Positions 52,634-60,106 of a DNA stretch of 64,000 nucleotides are shown piece after piece. Positions within the stretch are counted from its first letter, which is position 1. Each line of letters begins with the position of its first letter. The translations under genes and the position numbers were made by a program. This stretch comes from Nitrospirota bacterium. GTDB taxonomy: Bacteria; Nitrospinota_A; UBA7883; JACRGQ01. The stretch spans positions 17,834 to 81,833 of the forward strand of contig JAJRYD010000026.1 of assembly GCA_024275955.1 (NCBI GenBank), given 5' to 3'. Below the pieces are notes generated by a model. It saw only the letters and a program-made list of their open reading frames with translations. It did no database searches and was not told the DNA's origin.

Positions 52634-54646
52634 GTGAACAATTTCGGTGAAAGGGTAAGCTTTATCTGGTCTGTGGCCGACCTGATACGTGGCCCATACA
52701 AGCCAAACCAGTACAAAGATGTAATGCTTCCACTTACTGTCTTACGCCGCCTCGACTGCGTTTTAGAGCCAACAAAGGACAAAGTTTTAGCAAAAATCAA
52801 ATCCCTCAAAGGAGGCAAGGTAAAGAACCTTGACCCAATCCTAAATAGAGCATCTGGTCAGTCATTCCACAATAAGAGCAAGTTCACCTTTGAAAAAATG
52901 AAGGGCGACCCCACCAACATTGCCGCCAACCTGACAAATTTTATGAATGGCTTTTCTAGTAAAGCAAGGGAGATTATTAAACATTTTGAATTTGAGAAGC
53001 ATATAGCCAAGCTTGATGAGCATGACAGACTATTTCTGGTTGTCTCAAAATTTGCAGATATAGACCTCCACCCAAAGGTAGTATCCAATATTGAGATGGG
53101 TTACATCTTTGAAGAGCTAATACGGAAATTCAACGAAGCCAGCAACGAAGAAGCAGGAGACCATTTCACGCCAAGAGAGGTTATCCGGCTTATGGTTAAC
53201 CTTATATTCAGTCCCGACAATGACATCCTTACTAAAAAAGGAATTGTAAAAACTCTGTACGACCCTGCTTGTGGTACGGGCGGGATGCTCTCTACCTCAG
53301 AGGAGTACTTACGAGAGCTTAACCCTGATGCACAGCTTGAGGTATTCGGTCAGGACTATAACGATAACGCTTATGCCATCTGCGGCTCGGACATGATGAT
53401 AAAGGGGCAGAACCCCGACAACGTACAGTTTGGGAACACCTTCACTAATGACAAATACCCTGCAAAGAAGTTCGATTACATGCTTGCCAATCCACCTTTT
53501 GGGGTTGAGTGGAAGCCTGAGGCAAATGCAGTAAAAAAGGAACATGAAGAGCAAGGTTATGGAGGTCGTTTCGGGGCTGGCCTACCTAGAATAAATGATG
53601 GCTCTCTCCTCTTCCTGCTCAACATGATAAGCAAGATGAAAGACCCGAAAGAGGGAGGAACACGCCTCTCAATCGTCTTTAATGGCTCACCACTTTTTAC
53701 AGGCAGTGCAGGTTCCGGCGAAAGTGAGATAAGAAAATGGATTATTGAAAACGACCGTTTGGAAGCTATTGTCGCTCTCCCAGACCAGCTTTTTTATAAT
53801 ACAGGTATTAGCACCTACCTATGGATTGTTACCAACCGCAAAAGTAAAAAAAGAAAAGGGAAGATACAACTGGTAGACGCAACCTCATTTTTTACAAATA
53901 TGCGTAAAAGTCTTGGCAAAAAAAGGAAGGAGATAAGTGCTGAGCACAAGGTTAAAATCACAAAGCTTTATGGTGAATTCAAGGAAGGTGAATTTGTAAA
54001 GATTTTTGATGATGAAGATTTTGGCTACAGGCGCATAACCGTAGAGCGGCCTTTAAAACTAAATTTTGCCGTTACTGCTGAGCGGCTGGAACGTTTGAGA
54101 GAGGTAAAATCTTTCGCCAATCTTGCAACATCAAAAAAACGTAAAGATACAAAGGCTGCAGAAGCTGAAATAGCTAATGGCAAGGGTATACAGAAAGCTA
54201 TCCTTAAAGCACTCAATACTATCGAAGGTGAAGGGATTGTGAAAAACAGGGAGCAATTTATATCATTGCTTAAAAAAGCCCTTAAAGAGGCTTCTTTAAT
54301 AATCCCGGCTCCTCTTAATAAGGCCATTATGGTGACTCTTTCAGAACGTGATGAAACAGCGGATATATGCACCGATTCCAAAGGAAACCCAGAGCCTGAC
54401 TCTGAATTACGTGATTATGAGAATGTTCCTCTAAAAGAAAGTGTCACAGAATATATGGAACGGGAGGTGCTCCCACATGTTCCAGACGCATGGGTAGATG
54501 AAAGCAAAACCAAGATAGGTTACGAGATTAACTTCAACCGCTATTTCTATAAATATATTCCGCCACGTCCATTGGAAGAGATAGAAGGAGAGCTTAACGC
54601 TATAGAAAAAGAAATAGCCGGTATGCTCATGGAGGTAGAAGAGTGA
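52634..54646 (+). CDS. hsdM: type I restriction-modification system methyltransferase subunit
   Basis: The 670-residue N6-adenine methyltransferase has an N-terminal helical domain (about 1-140), then the S-adenosylmethionine motif YDPACGTGGML (about 210-220) and the catalytic NPPFG. A long C-terminal region follows, with ITVERPLKLNF and NRYFYKY. GTG 52634 is selected because GGAGGGGG lies 7 bp upstream; the frame open before it encodes unrelated sequence. It overlaps the DUF4145 gene by 4 bp (GTGA). It should work with HsdS to methylate the target and with HsdR to cut. Confidence 0.95.
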   Translation: MNNFGERVSFIWSVADLIRGPYKPNQYKDVMLPLTVLRRLDCVLEPTKDKVLAKIKSLKGGKVKNLDPILNRASGQSFHNKSKFTFEKMKGDPTNIAANLTNFMNGFSSKAREIIKHFEFEKHIAKLDEHDRLFLVVSKFADIDLHPKVVSNIEMGYIFEELIRKFNEASNEEAGDHFTPREVIRLMVNLIFSPDNDILTKKGIVKTLYDPACGTGGMLSTSEEYLRELNPDAQLEVFGQDYNDNAYAICGSDMMIKGQNPDNVQFGNTFTNDKYPAKKFDYMLANPPFGVEWKPEANAVKKEHEEQGYGGRFGAGLPRINDGSLLFLLNMISKMKDPKEGGTRLSIVFNGSPLFTGSAGSGESEIRKWIIENDRLEAIVALPDQLFYNTGISTYLWIVTNRKSKKRKGKIQLVDATSFFTNMRKSLGKKRKEISAEHKVKITKLYGEFKEGEFVKIFDDEDFGYRRITVERPLKLNFAVTAERLERLREVKSFANLATSKKRKDTKAAEAEIANGKGIQKAILKALNTIEGEGIVKNREQFISLLKKALKEASLIIPAPLNKAIMVTLSERDETADICTDSKGNPEPDSELRDYENVPLKESVTEYMEREVLPHVPDAWVDESKTKIGYEINFNRYFYKYIPPRPLEEIEGELNAIEKEIAGMLMEVEE

Positions 54647-55338
54647 CACAAGAGGATTCAGAACTTCGCATAAAGATTAACGAAACCAAAGATAAAACCA
54701 GACTTGTCCTTTGCAGTAAATGCGAAAATGAAACATACCACATTGTTTTATCTTCAGTAAATGCATCTGCTGATGTCCATTATGGTGACATTACTTTCTG
54801 GAATGATTATGAAATTTTACAATGCAAAGGTTGTGAAACAATTTCGTTCAGAGAAATGCGTAGAAATACTGAAGATATTGAATACCGAGCAGATGACCAG
54901 TACTTAGTAGAGCACGTAACGCTTTATCCTGCTAGGAAACCGGGAAAAAAGCTATCAGAGGAAGATAGGTGGTTGCTACCGCCCCGAGTACTTAATGTAT
55001 ATAAAGAAACGGAGTCAGCACTTGTTGCGGATATGCCTATTCTAGCAGGAATTGGCATAAGGGCTCTTGTAGAAGCAGTATGTAAAGAGAAAAGTGCACA
55101 AGGAAGCAGTCTCAAAAATCGGATAGACAATCTTGTTGCTCAAGGTGTACTGACTTCAGACGGTGCAGAAATTTTACACTTAACTAGGTCGATGGGAAAT
55201 GATGCCGCACACGAAGCCAAGCCTCATACTGACAGTGAATTATTGACAGCAATGCAAGTTGTGGAGCACCTATTGATAGGTACATACATTATTAAAAAAA
55301 AATCTGAGCATCTACCCAGAAGGGACAATGCTACTTAG
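54643..55338 (+). CDS. DUF4145 domain protein
   Basis: The 231-residue protein has an N-terminal zinc-ribbon-like part (CSKCENET near residue 24 and CKGCETI near 66) and the DUF4145 helical block (about 125-200: ADMPILAGIGIRALVEAVCK and GNDAAHEAKP). DUF4145 is often fused to or next to type I restriction subunits, where its job is unclear. It starts with GTG inside the hsdM stop and ends 2 bp before hsdS, so it is fully embedded in the operon. Confidence 0.85.
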   Translation: MTQEDSELRIKINETKDKTRLVLCSKCENETYHIVLSSVNASADVHYGDITFWNDYEILQCKGCETISFREMRRNTEDIEYRADDQYLVEHVTLYPARKPGKKLSEEDRWLLPPRVLNVYKETESALVADMPILAGIGIRALVEAVCKEKSAQGSSLKNRIDNLVAQGVLTSDGAEILHLTRSMGNDAAHEAKPHTDSELLTAMQVVEHLLIGTYIIKKKSEHLPRRDNAT

Positions 55339-55340
55339 AT

Positions 55341-56507
55341 ATGAAGCCATACTCTAAATATAAGGATTCCGGCATTGAATGGCTGGGGGAGATTCCGAGT
55401 GGGTGGAGTCTTACACGGCTGAAATACTTGTTTTCCCTAGAAAGCGGAAGGGACCCTAAGTCAATACAAACTGATGAAGGTAAATTTCCAATTTATGGAA
55501 CAGGTGGTGAAGTCGGACGAGGAACAGATTTCTTATTTGATAGACCATCACTATTGTTAGGAAGGAAAGGGACTATTGATAAACCTTTTGTTGTTAACGA
55601 ACCATTCTGGGTTTCTGATGTCGTGTACTTCACAATACAAAAGACACAAATGACACCTGATTACTTATGGTTACTATCTTCACTTATTCCTTTTGGTTTT
55701 TATAGATATGGTTCCACTATGCCAAGTATGAGTAAAGTTGACTATGAGAATATGTATTTCCCCGAACCACCAATCCAAGAACAACAACAAATCGGAGAGT
55801 ACCTCGACAAAAAAACCTCCACTATCGAAAAGCTAATCGCCAAGAAGGAGCGACAGATAGAGCTTCTAAAGGAAAAAAGAAGTGCGCTTATAAGTCACGC
55901 TGTCACTAAAGGCTTAAACCCTAAAGTAAAAATGCAGCCCTCCGGTATTGAATGGCTGGGAGAGATTCCGGAGCATTGGGCTATCAAAGAGCTGAAATTT
56001 GTAGCACGCCTTGCAAGTGGAGATTCAATTACATCAGAAGATATTCATGAATTTGGAGATTATCCAGTTTTCGGAGGGAATGGGTTGCGAGGCTATACAT
56101 CAGTATTTAACAATGAAGGGGAGTTCCCTCTTATCGGACGTCAAGGTGCTCTTTGTGGATGTATAAATTACTCTTATGGCCGCTTTTGGGCATCTGAACA
56201 TGCCGTGGTGCTTACCCCTTTAAAGAAAAATGTTGGAAGGTGGCTTGGTGAACTGCTTAGGTCAATGAACTTGAACCAATATTCGCAGTCTGCGGCTCAA
56301 CCCGGTCTTGTAGTTGATAGAATTGCAGCCCTTCATGTCCCCGAACCTCCACAGCCAGAGCAACAGGCCATAGCCTACTTTCTCAGTAAAGAAACTTCCC
56401 GTATTGACGAGCTTATAGTCAAAATTGAGAAAAGCATTGAAAAGCTCCAAGAATATCGAACGGCTCTTATCTCAGCCGCAGTTACCGGAAAAATTGATGT
56501 CAGATAA
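55341..56507 (+). CDS. hsdS: type I restriction-modification system specificity subunit
   Basis: The 388-residue subunit has two target-recognition halves, each opening with SGIEWLGEIP (about residues 11 and 198) and each closing with PEPP-x-x-EQQ-x-I plus a conserved coiled helix (KLIAKKERQIELLKEKRSAL and its second copy). This internal repeat is the normal HsdS plan and implies a bipartite DNA target. The target sequence cannot be read from the protein. The next gene starts within its last codons. Confidence 0.95.
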   Translation: MKPYSKYKDSGIEWLGEIPSGWSLTRLKYLFSLESGRDPKSIQTDEGKFPIYGTGGEVGRGTDFLFDRPSLLLGRKGTIDKPFVVNEPFWVSDVVYFTIQKTQMTPDYLWLLSSLIPFGFYRYGSTMPSMSKVDYENMYFPEPPIQEQQQIGEYLDKKTSTIEKLIAKKERQIELLKEKRSALISHAVTKGLNPKVKMQPSGIEWLGEIPEHWAIKELKFVARLASGDSITSEDIHEFGDYPVFGGNGLRGYTSVFNNEGEFPLIGRQGALCGCINYSYGRFWASEHAVVLTPLKKNVGRWLGELLRSMNLNQYSQSAAQPGLVVDRIAALHVPEPPQPEQQAIAYFLSKETSRIDELIVKIEKSIEKLQEYRTALISAAVTGKIDVR

Positions 56508-57219
56508 AGAAAAAAAGAGCAAAAAGAAAGTAATTAAGGCTCCTGAAAAGAGCTCGGGAGATAGGATTCATGCAATTCTTAAAGGTGCTGTAGCGGGTGC
56601 GCCTCTTGTGGGAGGTGTTGCAAGCGAACTCTTATCCATGATATTCGGACCACCGCTTGAAAAACGCTCTCAGCAATGGCGGGAGGAGGTATCAGAAGTA
56701 ATAAATGAGTTAGTAAGTAATCGGGGTATTGCCGTTGAAGAGTTACAGAATAATGACCAGTTTGTCTCAGTGGTTGCAAATGCCACACAGATAGCTACAC
56801 GCAACCACCAGCAGGAAAAAATTGAGGCATTAAAGAATGCTCTGCTTAACTCTGTTATATCTGAAACAATTGAAGAATCGCTCCAAAACCTTTTCCTGAG
56901 TTACATAGACACATTAACTGTCTGGCATATAAAAATACTTCGAGCATTCCGAAATCCGCAACAGACACAACAAGGGGGAAGGTACAGTAGCACCTCATCG
57001 TCGCCTTCTCAGGTACTTCTTGAAATTTATCCTGATTTAAATGGGAAAAGGGATTTTTATGATTTGATATGGAAAGACCTTTTTTCACGAGGCCTTGTAG
57101 GGCTTGAAAATCTTCATGTAATGATGACTCCTTCGGGCGCATACGGAAAACAAACCACTAAAACAGGGGAGATGTTCATTGATTTTATTTCCACCCCTAA
57201 AAAGGGCAACGATAAATAA
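56497..57219 (+). CDS. uncharacterised protein inside the restriction operon
   Basis: The 240-residue protein starts with a Lys-rich tail (about 1-20), then a Gly/Ala-rich hydrophobic segment (IHAILKGAVAGAPLVGGVAS, about 27-46). A charged helical region follows (about 60-150), ending in a probable winged-helix-like C-terminus (about 175-235). The pattern GDRIHAILKG-APLVGG recalls uncharacterised proteins seen beside defence genes and distantly DUF4393. ATG 56497 overlaps the hsdS end and couples the two. It may act at a membrane or sense the restriction complex; no function is known. Confidence 0.55.
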   Translation: MSDKEKKSKKKVIKAPEKSSGDRIHAILKGAVAGAPLVGGVASELLSMIFGPPLEKRSQQWREEVSEVINELVSNRGIAVEELQNNDQFVSVVANATQIATRNHQQEKIEALKNALLNSVISETIEESLQNLFLSYIDTLTVWHIKILRAFRNPQQTQQGGRYSSTSSSPSQVLLEIYPDLNGKRDFYDLIWKDLFSRGLVGLENLHVMMTPSGAYGKQTTKTGEMFIDFISTPKKGNDK

Positions 57220-58010
57220 TGTCTAAAAACTACTGGATATTCGCCAATAAGAGAGAGGGGGAATATGGAGATGAAGACTGGGATACAAAAACTATTCTCA
57301 AAACCAAGCACTATTATTTTAGAGACGATGAGAAGAACCGTGCAAAAGTAAAGGAAGGTGATACGGCTATATTCAGAGAATACGGTTCTGGGTATTGGGG
57401 GATATGTAAAGTCGGGAAATGGGTATTAGACCCTAAAGGCCCATCAAAATATAAAGGGTCTAAAACAGGGTGGTTTGAGATGTCAAATATTAAAAAATGG
57501 GATTCACCACTTCCCCAGAGCATTATCTGGTCCGAGCTTTCAAATCAGAATCATCGTTTGCGTATTGCCAAAGCGACGCATGAAGATAAAGATAAGATAG
57601 AACTTGCATTGAAAATCTACAAAAATCTTGGCTACGGTTCCGTTGAGGGTGAGTTTTTCATCCTTGAAAACGGTCTTGAGGAGGCGATTAAAAAGAACCT
57701 CTCGCAGTTGGGATTGAAGCTTGCTAGTGACTCCATTAATCAGCAGTGCACATTAGATATGGGCATTGGTAGAACAGACCTCATATGTACTGACAAGGAC
57801 GGCAATTATGTTGTTATTGAGTTGAAGCTTTCTGCCTCTGATGGGGTTATTGGTCAAATACTAAGATATATGGGATATATTCGTGAGAAGTGGGCTGAAA
57901 AGGAAGGCAAGGATGTGAAGGGAATCATTATCGCTCAGACCTTCGATGACCAGTTGAGATATGCTGCCAAAGAAGCTAACGTGACAGTCTTGAGAGTTAG
58001 GATAGGTTAA
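57219..58010 (+). CDS. EVE/PUA-like domain fused to NucS-like PD-(D/E)XK domain
   Basis: The 263-residue protein has an N-terminal domain (about 1-100) that looks EVE-like: YWIFANKREGEYG, then KVKEGDTAIFREYGSGYWGI, and a tryptophan-containing strand. Its C-terminal NucS/DUF91-type nuclease domain (about 145-262) has Asp187 (GRTDLIC), Glu201 and Lys203 (VIELKLS) and Gln213. EVE domains bind modified bases, so the fusion suggests a modification-dependent endonuclease. It overlaps the previous gene by one base and lies between hsdS and hsdR. The EVE assignment rests on pattern only; the nuclease core is clearer. Confidence 0.65.
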   Translation: MSKNYWIFANKREGEYGDEDWDTKTILKTKHYYFRDDEKNRAKVKEGDTAIFREYGSGYWGICKVGKWVLDPKGPSKYKGSKTGWFEMSNIKKWDSPLPQSIIWSELSNQNHRLRIAKATHEDKDKIELALKIYKNLGYGSVEGEFFILENGLEEAIKKNLSQLGLKLASDSINQQCTLDMGIGRTDLICTDKDGNYVVIELKLSASDGVIGQILRYMGYIREKWAEKEGKDVKGIIIAQTFDDQLRYAAKEANVTVLRVRIG

Positions 58011-58047
58011 TGCAATTTACTTATCTTAAATGGAGGCAAATCGTAAC

Positions 58048-59199
58048 ATGAGTAGAGTGGCTGTTAGTAAAGAGATTATATGTTGGGCATTGGAACGCTC
58101 TAATCGAACTATTGAGGACCTGCAAAGTAGATTTCCTAAAATCGAACAATGGGTTAAAGGTGAAGTGCAGCCAACGCTAAGACAGCTGGAATCCTTGGCA
58201 AAAATAACCCTGATACCTCTTGGTTTTTTCTTCTTACATGAACCACCTGAAGAGCACTTGCCATTCCCATTTTTCAGAACACATACTGATGAGGATATAA
58301 ATACGCCATCCCCCGAACTTCTACAAACCGTCCATGTGATGCAACAGAGACAAGCATGGATGCGGGAGTATTTGATGGAGGAAGGTCATGCCGAGCTTCC
58401 GTTTGTAAACTCTGTGCAGGTACAGGAGAATGTTGTAGCGGTAGCACAGCTTATTAGAGAAAAACTGGGCCTTGAGGAAAGGTGGGCTGCACAACAACCA
58501 ACTTGGACAGAAGCTCTTCGTGCTTTTCGAGAAGCCATTGAAGAGGCAGGAATATTGGTTGTAGTAAATGGAATTCTTGAAAACAATACCCATCGAAAAC
58601 TTAATCCAAGCGAATTTCGTGGGTTTGTTTTAGTAGATGGATATGCACCACTTATATTTGTAAATGGTTCGGATAGTAAAGCCGCACAAATGTTCACACT
58701 TGCCCATGAAATAGCGCATGTGTTTCTTGGTAGCAGCGCAGCTTTCGATTTACGAGAAATGCAGCCAGCAGACGACCCAACTGAACAAGTGTGTAACAGC
58801 ATAGCTGCAGAACTCCTCATACCAGAAAATGATTTACGCTCCCTATGGAGTGTTGTTGAAAATGATTTGGAGCCATTTCAAGCCATCGCAAGGGAGTATA
58901 AGGTTAGTGTCCTTGTGGCAGCTCGTAGAGCTTTGGATATTGCTCTTATCAATAAAGATACGTTCTTGGAGTTTTATCAAGGCTATCTAACCGATGAGCG
59001 TAGACAGGCTGCAAGTAGAGCACCGGGAGGAGACTTTTACAATAGTCAGAATGTGCGTGTTGGGCGGCGTTTTGCATCCATTGTCGCCCGGGCCGTAAAG
59101 GAGGGTAAGCTACTCTACTCTGAAGCCTACAAGCTAACAGGCCTTTATGGCTCGACTTTTGACCGCTATACATCTTCTATTACTGGTGGGAGATATTAG
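58048..59199 (+). CDS. ImmA/IrrE metallopeptidase with N-terminal helix-turn-helix-like region
   Basis: The 383-residue protein has a short Xre-like N-terminus (about 5-60), then the ImmA/IrrE peptidase domain with HEIAH at 220-224 (FTLAHEIAHVFLG) and a later zinc-ligand glutamate region (CNSIAAELLIPE). Such proteins commonly form pairs with toxins such as the PIN-like DUF4411, which follows 2 bp after the stop. They may act as antitoxin or as a regulator that cleaves a repressor. ATG 58048 with GGAGG 11 bp upstream is preferred over one 18 bp earlier. Confidence 0.85.
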   Translation: MSRVAVSKEIICWALERSNRTIEDLQSRFPKIEQWVKGEVQPTLRQLESLAKITLIPLGFFFLHEPPEEHLPFPFFRTHTDEDINTPSPELLQTVHVMQQRQAWMREYLMEEGHAELPFVNSVQVQENVVAVAQLIREKLGLEERWAAQQPTWTEALRAFREAIEEAGILVVVNGILENNTHRKLNPSEFRGFVLVDGYAPLIFVNGSDSKAAQMFTLAHEIAHVFLGSSAAFDLREMQPADDPTEQVCNSIAAELLIPENDLRSLWSVVENDLEPFQAIAREYKVSVLVAARRALDIALINKDTFLEFYQGYLTDERRQAASRAPGGDFYNSQNVRVGRRFASIVARAVKEGKLLYSEAYKLTGLYGSTFDRYTSSITGGRY

Positions 59200-59201
59200 C
59201 T

Positions 59202-59702
59202 TTGCCGGATGATGTATATGTTCTCGATGCTAATGTCTTTATAGAAGCAATGAATCGCTATTATGCATTCGACCTTGTTCCTGCTTTTTGGGATAGTCTT
59301 ATAGACCATGCCAATAGCGGACAGATACGGAGTATTGACCGTGTTCAAAGTGAGTGTTCAAGGATGAAGAATGAGCTTGCAGACTGGGTAGACGAAGATT
59401 TTAACCATGCATTTGATTCAACTGATGAATCTGAAATAGTGCAGACTTTTGGTGAGGTCATAAATTGGGTGAATGAACAAACCCAATTTTCTGATGCGGC
59501 AAAGGCGGATTTTGCTGGAGGTGCGGATGGCTGGTTAATAGCGTATGGAATTGTAAAATAATATGCTGTTGTAACACATGAAGTTTACTCACGTGATATT
59601 AAAAGAAAAGTGCCAATTCCTAATGTGTGTCGGGCCTTTGATGACAAAAGATGTATTGATACGTTTGAAATGTTGAGAGAGCTTGGAGTTCAATTCAGGT
59701 AG
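59202..59702 (+). pseudogene. DUF4411 PIN-like toxin gene interrupted by in-frame TAA
   Basis: The frame starts at TTG 59202 (MPDDVYVLDANVFIEAM, a PIN-type acidic start). It runs 119 codons to TAA at 59559-59561, then continues in the same frame for 46 more codons to TAG at 59700-59702. The part after the stop (VVTHEVYSRDIKRKVPIPNV and TFEMLRELGVQF) is the conserved DUF4411 C-terminus, so one nonsense change has split the gene. The truncated product lacks the last PIN acidic region and is probably inactive. The upstream ImmA/IrrE partner remains intact. Confidence 0.85.
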
Positions 59703-59744
59703 CTTCCCAAAGAAGCTATTGTAATAAAGAGGGGGAGGGTTGAG

Positions 59745-60104
59745 ATGAAAAGAGATATTGATGTTATTAGAAAAATCTTGATTGCCATAGAAGCACATCA
59801 AAGCGCAAACCCACTGGAAGTCGACATTGAAGATTCTTCCAAAGAAGAAATTCAGTATCACTTGTATTTAATGATTGATGGGGGGTTATTGGAAGGAACT
59901 AAATCACATAACCTCAAACTTGGTATGTATACTGCCAACCCAACTGGAATGACGTGGCAGGGGCATGAGTTTCTTGATGCTTGTAGGGATGATGGGCATT
60001 GGGGAAAAGCCAAAGAAATAGCTTTAAAAGCCAAAGGGTTTTCAATCGATATTATTAAAAATATCCTTGTGAATTTAATTACTGAGGAAGCCAAGAATCT
60101 ATAA
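59745..60104 (+). CDS. DUF2513 family protein
   Basis: The 119-residue soluble protein opens MKRDIDVIRKILIAIEAHQS and has the family's second block GMTWQGHEFLDACRDDGHWG. A winged-helix-like fold is commonly assigned to this kind of sequence. The role is unknown; the family occurs in prophages and defence loci. A GAGGGGGAGGG purine run precedes the ATG. hsdR begins 2 bp after its stop, so it is co-transcribed with the restriction subunit. Confidence 0.8.
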   Translation: MKRDIDVIRKILIAIEAHQSANPLEVDIEDSSKEEIQYHLYLMIDGGLLEGTKSHNLKLGMYTANPTGMTWQGHEFLDACRDDGHWGKAKEIALKAKGFSIDIIKNILVNLITEEAKNL

Positions 60105-60106
60105 AT

